DNA of 64,000 bases, from assembly GCA_023432985.1 (NCBI GenBank), contig JAEZEQ010000042.1, positions 1 to 64,000 of the forward strand. Direction: 5' to 3'. The translations under genes were made by a program, and so were the position numbers. Of this stretch, positions 51,198-59,768 are shown piece by piece (position 1 is the stretch's first letter; each line of letters starts with the position of its first letter). Below the pieces are notes generated by a model. That model was not told the origin of the DNA and searched no databases. It saw nothing but the letters and a program-made list of their open reading frames with translations. The stretch comes from Bacteroidota bacterium. GTDB taxonomy: Bacteria; Bacteroidota; Bacteroidia; CAIKAF01.

Positions 51198-51440
51198 TTA
51201 ACCTAAGGCAACCAATAGACAAACGATGATACCGAAGAAAGCAGCACCTTCAACAAGTGCAGCCGCAACGATCATGTTCGAACGAATATCACCACCCGCT
51301 TCAGGTTGACGTGCAATTGATTCCATGGCACTTTTACCAATGTTACCAATTCCTAATCCTGCTCCTACTACAGCTAAACCTGCTCCGATAGCAGCTAAAC
51401 CTTGGTTTTCAAAACCCATCATAATTTCTGCGATGCTCAT
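51198..51440 (-). CDS. atpE: ATP synthase subunit c
   Basis: 80 residues, two membrane helices joined by a polar loop RQPEAGGD. The first helix carries the glycine-rich AIGAGLAVVGAGLGIGNIG; the second has the ion-binding Glu in AALVEGAAFFGIIV. No Ser/Thr follows that Glu and the first helix lacks the Gln of sodium-type rings, so protons are the likely coupling ion (inference). Confidence 0.95.
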   Translation of the reverse strand: MSIAEIMMGFENQGLAAIGAGLAVVGAGLGIGNIGKSAMESIARQPEAGGDIRSNMIVAAALVEGAAFFGIIVCLLVALG

Positions 51441-51475
51441 TTTCTTTATATTTAAATTGTTATTACATCCAAATT

Positions 51476-52618
51476 CTATGCATGATGATCGGCATGTGCA
51501 TGATCATCATGTGCGTGCTCCTCAACTGCCTGACCAAAATAAATGGCCGCTAATAATGTGAACACATACGCCTGTAAAAAGGCAACTAAAAACTCCAACA
51601 CGTTCATAAATATGGTAAACGCCACCGATAATACCGATACACCATATCCCAAACCTACACCAAACTTCTCTCCGAATATAAATATCAAAGAAATAAAGGA
51701 TAAGATGATGATGTGACCCGCGGTAATGTTCGCAAATAAACGCAAGCACAATACAATTGGCTTAGAAATTACCCCAACCAACTCTATCACAAACATTAAC
51801 GGAATGGGGAATTTCAACCATACAGGTACACCCGGAGTCCAAAATAAATGAACCCAGTAGTCTTTCTTCGCACTTTTTAAGGTTACTATAAAAGTAGCCA
51901 CAGCCAATACCAAAGCCACAGATATATTACCCGTTACATTGAATCCGCCTATAAAGGGAATTAATCCCAAAAAGTTGGCTATTAATATGAAGAAAAATAT
52001 GGTCAGCAAAAAGGGCATGAACTTTTCGTAATGACGACCTATAGAAGGCTTTGCCACTTCATCACGAATAAATATGATAATGGGCTCCAAAAAGGACTGA
52101 ACACCCTTGGGTGCAGATAAACCACGTTTTTTATATCCGCCTGCTACGGTCAACATTAATATTACTAATATGGCCGAAGTGATGAATACCCCAAATACGG
52201 TTTTGGTTATGGACAAATCAAGAGGCCCGGCTTCACTTACCTTGCCCTCATTGTCTACAAAATAAATATGCTCGTGATGCATGGCATAACCATTAAATGC
52301 AGGAACCACCTCTTCAGCTCCCGATTCTGCATCTACAAATATAGCGCTCTCCTCTCCATGAAAACGAGAAGATAAAAACATCTCTAATCCCTTCTCTTCG
52401 GAATATAAAATAATAGGCAATGGTAAGGAAATATGCGTCTCTTTATCTGTACCCTCTCCTAAGGTCATAAAATGAATTTCATGCGCATCTAATACGTGAT
52501 GAAGAATCACATCTTTTGCATTAAAACCTGCACCACCACCACCGGCAAATACGATTCCGTTAAAGCTTGCTATAGCTATGAAAAAGGCGACTAACTTGTG
52601 TATTATACTGAATTTCAT
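51476..52618 (-). CDS. atpB: ATP synthase subunit a with long N-terminal extension
   Basis: 380 residues, far longer than the 240-270 of classic subunit a. A signal-like segment (LVAFFIAIASFNGIVFAGGG) leads a 130-residue hydrophilic part (about 25-145) with several His (ILHHVLDAHEIHF, YAMHHEHIYF), probably periplasmic. The channel core follows: SFLEPIIIFIRDEVAKPSIG, and VLCLRLFANITAGHI with the essential Arg. The C terminus is His/Asp-rich (EEHAHDDHAHADHHA). A TATTTTTG box (52660-52667) lies 41 bases before the ATG, so the core atp genes may have a second promoter. Confidence 0.95.
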   Translation of the reverse strand: MKFSIIHKLVAFFIAIASFNGIVFAGGGGAGFNAKDVILHHVLDAHEIHFMTLGEGTDKETHISLPLPIILYSEEKGLEMFLSSRFHGEESAIFVDAESGAEEVVPAFNGYAMHHEHIYFVDNEGKVSEAGPLDLSITKTVFGVFITSAILVILMLTVAGGYKKRGLSAPKGVQSFLEPIIIFIRDEVAKPSIGRHYEKFMPFLLTIFFFILIANFLGLIPFIGGFNVTGNISVALVLAVATFIVTLKSAKKDYWVHLFWTPGVPVWLKFPIPLMFVIELVGVISKPIVLCLRLFANITAGHIIILSFISLIFIFGEKFGVGLGYGVSVLSVAFTIFMNVLEFLVAFLQAYVFTLLAAIYFGQAVEEHAHDDHAHADHHA

Positions 52619-52659
52619 TGCAATAATTCCTGTTTTTTTTCAATCCCTGAAATTGACCG

Positions 52660-52667
52660 CAAAAATA
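52660..52667 (-). promoter_or_regulatory. Possible internal promoter -7 box before atpB
   Basis: TATTTTTG on the minus strand, 41 bases before the atpB ATG, in the 125-base gap after the small membrane protein gene. Confidence 0.4.
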
Positions 52668-52743
52668 GATGTTTTAATGGTAAAAAAGAAAACATTCAAA
52701 AGATTTCCGAAAACTAATTATCAACATGCTTCAAACCAGCTTA

Positions 52744-53130
52744 TTAGTCTTGGCCTTTTAACATGTTTTTACTGAATTTCCATTCCACTACGGTAAATAA
52801 TAGATAACTTGCCATGAGAATTATAGCCGCTTCTTTCATATATGCTTTGGCCAATACAAATATTACGACCACAAGTATGGCTAATGTCATTATGCGAATA
52901 CCCGAAAATGCCATATAGGCATTGATGAATTTTTTGGGCTCCTTGGCATGTATTTTTAATAAATAGGAAAAGGAAAAGGCATATACCAAAAACATGAGTA
53001 CTATAATGCCGCTTCCAAACTGAAATGGATGCATTTCGGGCTTTATATAATGTATGGCTATATCCAAACCTATTAATACCGAGGCCGCCATGCCCAAGGT
53101 TATGATGTAGGAACTCAACTCTTTATTCAT
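52744..53130 (-). CDS. Small membrane protein at the head of the atp cluster (AtpI-like)
   Basis: 128 residues with four hydrophobic segments (about 9-26, 38-57, 78-96 and 99-118). Position directly before atpB and size match the ATP synthase protein I-like genes of other phyla, which help assemble the c-ring or carry Mg. Sequence alone does not prove the family. A TATCTTTG box (53135-53142) stands four bases before the ATG and probably starts the whole operon. Confidence 0.72.
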   Translation of the reverse strand: MNKELSSYIITLGMAASVLIGLDIAIHYIKPEMHPFQFGSGIIVLMFLVYAFSFSYLLKIHAKEPKKFINAYMAFSGIRIMTLAILVVVIFVLAKAYMKEAAIILMASYLLFTVVEWKFSKNMLKGQD

Positions 53131-53134
53131 GCCG

Positions 53135-53142
53135 CAAAGATA
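53135..53142 (-). promoter_or_regulatory. TAnnTTTG promoter -7 box of the atp operon
   Basis: TATCTTTG on the minus strand, four bases before the ATG at 53130. Confidence 0.6.
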
Positions 53143-53190
53143 TGGTATTTATTGCTATTTACTTATTTCATAAGCCGTAAATTTGATGCA

Positions 53191-53230
53191 AAAAAAAACA
53201 GAGGAGAAACAATGTTCTCTCTCTGTTTTT
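53191..53230 (-). terminator. Terminator after tRNA-Leu
   Basis: On the minus strand CAGAG...GAGAAC and GTTTCTCCTCTG arms around a short loop, followed by a run of T residues (plus-strand A8 at 53191-53198). Confidence 0.7.
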
Positions 53231-53232
53231 AG

Positions 53233-53316
53233 TACCCCAGACGGGACTTGAACCCGTACAACCGTAAGGTCACAGGATTTTAAGTCCTGCGTGTCTACCA
53301 ATTCCACCACCGGGGC
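53233..53316 (-). tRNA. tRNA-Leu (anticodon TAA)
   Basis: Minus strand, 84 nt, class II. Acceptor GCCCCGG / CTGGGGT, anticodon stem CAGGA / TCCTG with loop CTTAAAA (anticodon TAA), a long variable arm (GTGACCTTACGGTTGT) and T-loop TTCAAGT. No encoded CCA. Confidence 0.95.
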
Positions 53317-53324
53317 AACTTGAT

Positions 53325-53352
53325 ACAAAAAAAGCCCCATGTTTGAGGCTTA
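53325..53352 (-). terminator. Possible terminator between tRNA-Gly and tRNA-Leu
   Basis: On the minus strand AAGCCTC / GGGGCTT (one G-T pair) followed by TTTTT. If active it would reduce read-through into tRNA-Leu, which has no clear promoter of its own. Confidence 0.6.
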
Positions 53353-53353
53353 G

Positions 53354-53426
<73 letters not shown>

Positions 53427-53461
53427 ATTTTCCCAAAGAACGTTCTATAAATTTGGGAGTG

Positions 53462-53492
53462 CAAATCTATAATGCAATTCTTAATTTACAAA
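53462..53492 (-). promoter_or_regulatory. Promoter of tRNA-Gly
   Basis: On the minus strand TTTG (53489-53492), 19-base spacer, TAGATTTG (53462-53469), 36 bases before the tRNA. Confidence 0.8.
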
Positions 53493-53533
53493 ATATTTTT
53501 TCTTTTTTTTCTCTTTTTTACAAGCCCGTCTTT

Positions 53534-54985
53534 TTAATCACCCTTGTATTCGGCACATCCTATATCTGGTCTTCCATCTATTAACCTATTCTTTCCATGA
53601 TAATCGAACATATTCGCATTGGAATAACTAATATCTGCCGAATCACGTGCCGGTGAGTCATGCAATAGACTCGGATCGTAAAAATAGGGCGCATAAAAAC
53701 GAGGATCTTTATTTTTTATTAAACCCGGATAAAAGGAATTTTCGGTGTCGATTTTGGGATCAATTTTTATCAAACAATTCCGGAATATATAATCAAATGC
53801 TGTTCCGCTGATTTGATCATATCCCAATTCGGTCGGATTATTCCCATATAATATACTGTTCTCCACGTTCAACTGTATTGCCGCAATATACTCAGCATAG
53901 GCATTGCTGAAATAGAATCCGGCACTGGGACGCGTGCCACTCTGATAACCGGCCACCGTAATGTGATTGAATTTGTATTTCCCGCCCAATACCAAAGCTA
54001 TGCCGTAATTATTGAAATTATTTATGAATAAATTTTTTGCTTCTACTTCATAGTTCATCGCCAAAAGGCAACTGTTGCTCATATTGTAAATGGACGTGTT
54101 TTCTATTTTCAAATATCGGGGCGTAAAACCGTCGCTCATATCCAGTCCGCCCGCTTGTATACCCAAACGGCCATTTTTTATTATGGCGTTTCGAATCTCA
54201 TGCTCAGTGCTGCCTTCATTGATCCATATCCTATCCCATTGTCCGGCCAATTGCGCATAAGCACTACCCAAACGCGTACCCTCTATCACCACTTTCCGGT
54301 TTCTTTCGCCCAATATTTTTAATGTGGCTCCTTTGTAAATCCACAACATGGCGCCGTTGAACATATGCACCCTCGTTCCCGGATGCATGGTCAACACTGC
54401 CCCGGCATCCATTACCAAAGTGCCCACTATAACGACCGGCTTCCCTTCTACCCATTCATGGTTGCCCTGCAATATGCGCACCGGATATTTCCTGCCCAAA
54501 TTGTCCTGCAAGGTATCATTCGGAAAATAATATATAGCATCACTTCCCGGAGCAGCCAAATACAACTTATCAGGACCATTTGCATAATCCACCACTATGT
54601 GGTCATCTTCAAAAAGTTGGCCCGTACTGCCCGTCGGATCTATGGTCGACTCTATGAAAATAAAAACACTATCTCCCGATAATACATCAATCTCCTCTAC
54701 TAAAGGGCCCGAAAATCCGTCTACATTAATGCGAAATGCCGATTGATGGCCTTTTTCTAAATAGACTTTGTTGATTCGAATATCTCGTGCATTGGTGTTT
54801 TTTACCACTATACGCCGGGTTAAAGACCCAACCTGGGTAAATGAGGTGTCGAATAATACCGTGTCGGCCGAGTAACGCAATTTCCCATCTTTTGTATAGA
54901 GATTCTTGTCGCAGGAACTCATAAAACCCAATCCTAACAGACCAATTAAAAATGGGATATATATATGTGTAAATCGCCTTTTCAT
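53534..54985 (-). CDS. Hypothetical lipoprotein with parallel beta-helix repeats
   Basis: 483 residues from ATG 54985, which stands five bases behind a TAACTTTG box. Lipoprotein signal with lipobox MSSC near residue 26. The middle (about 60-180) looks like a beta-sandwich; after about 190 come short repeating strand patterns (MHPGTRVHMFNGAMLWIYKG, IKNGRLGIQAGG, IENTSIYNMSNS, VENSILYGNNP) typical of right-handed beta-helices. The tail (NMFDYHGKNRLIDGRPDIGC) resembles ends of polysaccharide-related beta-helix proteins. It is outer-membrane bound by inference. No catalytic site is recognised. The patatin-barrel gene lies 15 bases upstream. Confidence 0.78.
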   Translation of the reverse strand: MKRRFTHIYIPFLIGLLGLGFMSSCDKNLYTKDGKLRYSADTVLFDTSFTQVGSLTRRIVVKNTNARDIRINKVYLEKGHQSAFRINVDGFSGPLVEEIDVLSGDSVFIFIESTIDPTGSTGQLFEDDHIVVDYANGPDKLYLAAPGSDAIYYFPNDTLQDNLGRKYPVRILQGNHEWVEGKPVVIVGTLVMDAGAVLTMHPGTRVHMFNGAMLWIYKGATLKILGERNRKVVIEGTRLGSAYAQLAGQWDRIWINEGSTEHEIRNAIIKNGRLGIQAGGLDMSDGFTPRYLKIENTSIYNMSNSCLLAMNYEVEAKNLFINNFNNYGIALVLGGKYKFNHITVAGYQSGTRPSAGFYFSNAYAEYIAAIQLNVENSILYGNNPTELGYDQISGTAFDYIFRNCLIKIDPKIDTENSFYPGLIKNKDPRFYAPYFYDPSLLHDSPARDSADISYSNANMFDYHGKNRLIDGRPDIGCAEYKGD

Positions 54986-54990
54986 TTGCA

Positions 54991-54998
54991 CAAAGTTA
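54991..54998 (-). promoter_or_regulatory. TAnnTTTG promoter -7 box for the beta-helix lipoprotein
   Basis: TAACTTTG on the minus strand. It overlaps the last codons of the upstream patatin gene region (gap only) and points to ATG 54985. Confidence 0.5.
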
Positions 54999-54999
54999 A

Positions 55000-57336
55000 C
55001 TATTCTAAGCCTTTTTTATTGTGCAAGATAAAACCAATATTAAAATACACACTATGCGGACGATCGGCATGATGATAATAGTTGTAGTTCAAACTCACGG
55101 GCCCCACCGGCGTATGATATACCACAGCTAAGGAAGTAATGAAATAGGTGCGGTAAAACCAGGTCAGACTTTTACGCGCGCTGCCGTCGGGCATTTGCTG
55201 AATTTCCCTAAAAGGCTGAAATACATGCAACTCACCTCGTACATCTAGGTTTTTTATAGGCGTGTATACCAATCGCGTGCCACCGGCTATAAATTCATTG
55301 CTTCTGTATTGGGGTAAAAATAAATTGGTCAACTCGGGTATAGGCTGAAAGGGTCTGGCCATAATATTGCTCACTCTATAATTGCCAAATATAGGTTGCA
55401 TGGAATAATACAATTCGCCCCGAAAACTGATGCGTACTTTTCTATATCGAAAGAAAAATTTTTCCCCCGCTAAACGGAATTGCGCCCAATTGGCAAATCG
55501 CGTTTTAAAGCCGCCCAAATTTCCCGTATTCCCCGGAAAAAAATCTTCAGCACCATGCACAAATCGCACCGAAGCCGAAATATAGGCACCCTTGGATGCG
55601 TATTGCTTGCGATCCAGCGTGTTTAATTCATAGGTTAAATGTGCCGTAGCAAGCCGAAACAATGACTTGTCGGCCGTATCGGCTAAATTTAAAAATGGCG
55701 TTTGATAATAGGATTTCTCGGAATAAACAAAAGCTGCCCCACTATTTATTTTGCCCTGTCTGCCCGAGGGAAAACCAAAATCTATACCCGCCTGATGCTC
55801 GTTCTGATTTAATAATACCTGACGCTTTTTGGTTTCTATGAAAAAATTGAAATTCTGTGTGAAATTGTACTGATTGAAATTGTAAAAGGTGCTTATGGAA
55901 AAAGGACTCCGCCCGGGTATATCTAACCTACCGGTGAAATGCGCATTATTGTAAACCCGCCCAAAGGAACCATTGGCATGCAAGGTCATACCTACATCCC
56001 ATAAACGCTTGAACTTCACACCAACATATGCCGTATTATATGGCTTGGTACTCAGGTTTCCACCTAAAGAAACTTCCAAACTTTGATCGGACTTCATTTT
56101 TAAATACAAATTGTATTTCTTCCGCTCAAAGTCGAACAAGGCCATAGGATATATATCCTTTATCCGCTCGTCTGCCGATATTTCGAAAAATCGCTTTTTG
56201 ACAAAGCCCAAGCTTAATGTATCTTTTCTCTTTTTTCGCAAGAGTTTTTGCACATATTGCCTCGGAAGTTTTTTTAACCCGGTCACATATACATTCTCAA
56301 AAGCCAAGGGCTCAATTTTAGCCTTAAAGGCCTTTCTCTTTTCTTCTACTTCCGATTTTGGCACAAAACGCGGACTATACATTTTTATAGTATCCATCAG
56401 TCGCTGTGCCGCAATTTCGCCCTCTTTCAAGGTGCGTGCATTATCGGTAAAATCGAATAATGAGGTGGAAATAACCGGCGTAATTATGACCATGTTTTCG
56501 CAAATAGGCTCATAATTGGTCGGCGACATTACCATGGTTTTTATCTGCCCAATTAAATCGTCCTCCGATAATTCCGAACTCCCTCCGGGCCCCACAACAT
56601 TGCTGCCTATGATAAAATCGGGAAAGAAATCTTTGTCTATCACATCAGCCGGAAAATTATTATACAATCCCCCGTCGAATAATACCGAACCTTTGATTTT
56701 TAAAGGACGCATATATAAAGGATAGGTGGCCGAAACCCGAACTGCCGAAGGCAAATAACCATCCCTGAATATAACTTCACTTTTCTTTCGTATATCTGCC
56801 CCTACACAACGAAAGGGAATAAAAAGACTGTCGAAATTATGCCCCGCCGCCTCACTGGCACCCGCCAATAATTCCATCATTTTGAAATCGTAATTATAAG
56901 CCGAAATTATGGCGGTTGGAATGGAAGTACGCAATTGCCCGCTATCTAAATTCAATTTTAAATTCAATATGGACGCATTGGGCTCGGGCATTTTAAAATA
57001 ATAGGTATACTCCGGAGAAATTTTCCCGGTTACTAAATGCGAAAAATCGGGATGGGTAACTATGGCTTCCATTTCTTCTGGAGAATACCCCGCCGCATAC
57101 ATACCACCAATCAACGCACCCATACTGGTGCCGGCAATAAAATCAATGGGAATATTATTCCGCTCTAACTCTTTTAATACGCCTATATGCGCAACACCCC
57201 AGGCACCACCTCCCGACAATACAACACCTACCTTCTGCGCCCCGGATGAAAGGGAAAGAAGTGGTATTAAAAAAATAAAAAGTATGGCTTTTATGGCTAT
57301 GAATCCCCTATGATTTTTCACAGGGGGAAAGTACAT
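55000..57336 (-). CDS. Patatin-like phospholipase fused to an outer-membrane barrel
   Basis: 778 residues. Signal peptide (about 14-32). Patatin domain: VGVVLSGGGAWGVAHIGVL (oxyanion glycines) near 38, GTSMGALIGG with the nucleophile Ser near 70, and FDGGLYNNFPADV with the catalytic Asp near 222. A POTRA-like region (about 325-400, ENVYVTGLKKLPRQYVQKLL) and a 16-strand barrel-like C-terminal half follow, as in PlpD/BamA-family type Vd proteins. The lipase part may be held at or passed across the outer membrane. No promoter box is obvious. Confidence 0.9.
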   Translation of the reverse strand: MYFPPVKNHRGFIAIKAILFIFLIPLLSLSSGAQKVGVVLSGGGAWGVAHIGVLKELERNNIPIDFIAGTSMGALIGGMYAAGYSPEEMEAIVTHPDFSHLVTGKISPEYTYYFKMPEPNASILNLKLNLDSGQLRTSIPTAIISAYNYDFKMMELLAGASEAAGHNFDSLFIPFRCVGADIRKKSEVIFRDGYLPSAVRVSATYPLYMRPLKIKGSVLFDGGLYNNFPADVIDKDFFPDFIIGSNVVGPGGSSELSEDDLIGQIKTMVMSPTNYEPICENMVIITPVISTSLFDFTDNARTLKEGEIAAQRLMDTIKMYSPRFVPKSEVEEKRKAFKAKIEPLAFENVYVTGLKKLPRQYVQKLLRKKRKDTLSLGFVKKRFFEISADERIKDIYPMALFDFERKKYNLYLKMKSDQSLEVSLGGNLSTKPYNTAYVGVKFKRLWDVGMTLHANGSFGRVYNNAHFTGRLDIPGRSPFSISTFYNFNQYNFTQNFNFFIETKKRQVLLNQNEHQAGIDFGFPSGRQGKINSGAAFVYSEKSYYQTPFLNLADTADKSLFRLATAHLTYELNTLDRKQYASKGAYISASVRFVHGAEDFFPGNTGNLGGFKTRFANWAQFRLAGEKFFFRYRKVRISFRGELYYSMQPIFGNYRVSNIMARPFQPIPELTNLFLPQYRSNEFIAGGTRLVYTPIKNLDVRGELHVFQPFREIQQMPDGSARKSLTWFYRTYFITSLAVVYHTPVGPVSLNYNYYHHADRPHSVYFNIGFILHNKKGLE

Positions 57337-57381
57337 ATTTTTTTGCTAGGAAAAGAGACTTTTCGAAAATTTATTTTTATC

Positions 57382-58167
57382 TTAATATTCGAGCTCCGTT
57401 ATTATTTTTTTCACATGCTCCTTCACACCCAAAAACCGCGATCCATACCACGAAAACAATTCTCCGTCGACCAAATATATTCCCACTCCCGGCAATGCTT
57501 CGGCCAATTCTTCTCTATGCTTCTCCGAAAAAGGATAGGGCTCTGAAGACAAAAAAAGATAGTCGGGTTTTTGTGCTTGAAGTTCTCGTATATCTATTTC
57601 CGGATAACGCGATTCAGCGTCTGAATAAACATGTATAAATCCGCATTTTTTTAATATATCCCCTATAAAATTATCTCTACCTACGCACATATAAGGGTCT
57701 TTCCAAATGAAATATACCACCCTTTTTCCCGTGGAGACAGGCTCCGAATCAAAGGCTTTGTGTATTTGTGCTTGCAGCTTTTCTGCCTTTTCCTGACATT
57801 GGAAAATTTTGCCCAAATCCTCAATGCATCTTAAATTATCTTCTATGCTCCGAATATCGCTGACATAAACGGGAAATATTTTTGCCAATTCTTCTATGCT
57901 TTCGCGCGTATTTTCTTCTTTTGCCGCGATGATAATATGCGGATTCAGATCTATTATTTCCTGCAATCGGAAATTTTTTGTCCCCCCCACTATTTTCACC
58001 CGCTCGCGCAAATGCCCGGGATGAACACAGAATTTAGTAATGCCTACTATGTAGGCCTCCAAACCCAAATCGCACAGCAACTCGCTTAGCGAAGGCACCA
58101 AACAGACAATACGCTGCGGAATTGCGTCTAAATGGATGTGGCGGCCTAACTGATCCTGTATCTGCAT
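57382..58167 (-). CDS. Periplasmic-binding-protein fold (BtuF-like) without signal peptide
   Basis: 261 residues. Helical-backbone metal/cobalamin receptor fold: RIVCLVPSLSELLCDLGLEA near residue 18, VGGTKNFRLQEIIDLNPHII near 62, and KPDYLFLSSEPYPFSEKH near 213. Such proteins normally deliver B12 or siderophores to ABC transporters, but this one begins MQIQDQLGRHIHL with no signal peptide and has no transporter genes beside it. It overlaps the upstream hydrolase gene by one base (TAATG). It may be a cytoplasmic offshoot; ligand unknown. Confidence 0.82.
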   Translation of the reverse strand: MQIQDQLGRHIHLDAIPQRIVCLVPSLSELLCDLGLEAYIVGITKFCVHPGHLRERVKIVGGTKNFRLQEIIDLNPHIIIAAKEENTRESIEELAKIFPVYVSDIRSIEDNLRCIEDLGKIFQCQEKAEKLQAQIHKAFDSEPVSTGKRVVYFIWKDPYMCVGRDNFIGDILKKCGFIHVYSDAESRYPEIDIRELQAQKPDYLFLSSEPYPFSEKHREELAEALPGVGIYLVDGELFSWYGSRFLGVKEHVKKIITELEY

Positions 58168-58928
58168 TAAACTAAAAATTCCATGGTCATATCATAGTAT
58201 GCGGCCGGAGACTGAGCATGCAACCAATGTCCCGCCCCTTCTATCGTTTTCAATTGTGCCAGCGGAAAATGTTTTCGTATATCAGAAAAATCTTCATCTT
58301 GTATATATCCACTTGCACCACCCCGTATAAATAAGGTATCCTTCTCGAAGCGCAATGTCGGATCTAATGCAGCACCTACTTCGACTATATGTTTACTTAT
58401 GGCTTCTAAATTGAATCGCCAATCGAGACGAGATTCACTTTTCCAATATAAATTCTTAAGTAAAAACTGGCGGGTTGCCTCGTCGAGCCTGTATTTCATA
58501 AGTACGGCATCGGCATCGGAACGAGACTGGAGCTGACTCGTATCTACTTCATTAAGTGCCGTCAATATGGTTTGATGATGCACCGGATAAGCCTTGGGCG
58601 CTATATCGGCCACTACCAGTTTTTGCACCAAATCGGGCCGCATACAAGCCACCTGCATGGCAACCTTTCCGCCCAAACTATGACCCATTAAGCGTACATT
58701 ACTAAGCTCTTTGCTCTCTAAAAAGTGAATAACTTTAGCAGCAAAAAAGGGATAATCTAAGCTGTCGAAATGTGCCGATCTTCCATGATTGGGCAAATCA
58801 AGCAATAAAACCCGAAAATTCTCGGCATATTTTCTGCCCAAACTTACCCAGTTATCGCTGATTCCAAATAGTCCGTGCATTACCACTAATGGCTCCCCCG
58901 AGCCCATTTCATTTGAAAATATTTCCAT
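58167..58928 (-). CDS. Alpha/beta hydrolase (esterase YbfF-like)
   Basis: 253 residues. Oxyanion HGLFGISDNW near residue 19, LPNHGRS, the nucleophile elbow GHSLGGKVA near 90, a late Asp (RGGASGYIQDEDFSD) and the catalytic His in GAGHWLHAQSP. The order and size match the YbfF type of acyl-CoA/ester hydrolases. Cytoplasmic. It lies one base after pdxJ and overlaps the next gene, so pdxJ, this gene and the BtuF-like gene form one operon. Confidence 0.9.
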   Translation of the reverse strand: MEIFSNEMGSGEPLVVMHGLFGISDNWVSLGRKYAENFRVLLLDLPNHGRSAHFDSLDYPFFAAKVIHFLESKELSNVRLMGHSLGGKVAMQVACMRPDLVQKLVVADIAPKAYPVHHQTILTALNEVDTSQLQSRSDADAVLMKYRLDEATRQFLLKNLYWKSESRLDWRFNLEAISKHIVEVGAALDPTLRFEKDTLFIRGGASGYIQDEDFSDIRKHFPLAQLKTIEGAGHWLHAQSPAAYYDMTMEFLV

Positions 58929-58929
58929 T

Positions 58930-59649
58930 TTATTTTGCCAATTTTCTTTTATACATCATTACACTATTTTGCAAACCCAAATATAAGGCATCCGAAATCA
59001 ACGCATGGCCTATAGACACTTCTTGTAAACCGGGAACGCTCTCGGCAAAATAAGCCAGATTTTCCAGACTTAAATCATGCCCCGCATTTATCCCAAGTCC
59101 ATGCCTAAGTGCAGCTTCAGCGGTTTGAATATAAGGCTGAACAGCCTGCTCTCTGTCTTGCTCATAGCTTCGCGCATAGGCCTCTGTATATAATTCAATC
59201 CGATCGGTACCGGTCTCTGCAGCAAATGGAACCTGTTCCGGATCGGGATCCAAGAATATGCTTACACGTGCTCCCGAATCGGCTTTTATACTTTGTATGA
59301 TTTCTTTCAAAAAATCTCCGAACTTTTTACAATCCCAGCCGGCATTACTGGTAAGTACGTTCGGCGCATCGGGAACTAAGGTCACTTGTGCGGGTTTTAC
59401 CTCTTTTATCAATTGTAAAAAATCGGGACTGGGATAGCCTTCTATGTTAAATTCTACGTTCAGGACTTTCGCCAATGCATACACATCGGCCCTGCGAATA
59501 TGTCTCTCATCCGGCCGCGGATGCACGGTAATGCCGTCAGCCCCAAAGCTTACTATGTCCAAAGCGGCCTTAATCACATCGGGGGTATTGGCCCCGCGGG
59601 CATTGCGCAAAGTTGCAATCTTATTTATGTTTACGGATAATTGTAGCAT
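58930..59649 (-). CDS. pdxJ: Pyridoxine 5'-phosphate synthase
   Basis: 239 residues. It joins 1-deoxyxylulose 5-phosphate and 3-amino-2-oxopropyl phosphate in vitamin B6 synthesis. LSVNINKIATLRNARG at the N terminus, FGADGITVHPRPDERHIRRA near residue 37, VTLVPD, and GLGINAGHDLSLENL near 190 are family blocks. First gene of a three-gene minus-strand operon. It is divergent from the CBS-domain gene; no good promoter box is seen. Confidence 0.95.
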   Translation of the reverse strand: MLQLSVNINKIATLRNARGANTPDVIKAALDIVSFGADGITVHPRPDERHIRRADVYALAKVLNVEFNIEGYPSPDFLQLIKEVKPAQVTLVPDAPNVLTSNAGWDCKKFGDFLKEIIQSIKADSGARVSIFLDPDPEQVPFAAETGTDRIELYTEAYARSYEQDREQAVQPYIQTAEAALRHGLGINAGHDLSLENLAYFAESVPGLQEVSIGHALISDALYLGLQNSVMMYKRKLAK

Positions 59650-59768
59650 TTGATTATTTTATTTATACATTAGTTTCCGATTTATAAGGGACAAAATGGC
59701 ATTTTATAACATTAAAAAAACAAGAATAATGCAAACGATATTTGCCCCTTTTACGTTACAAAGATAAG

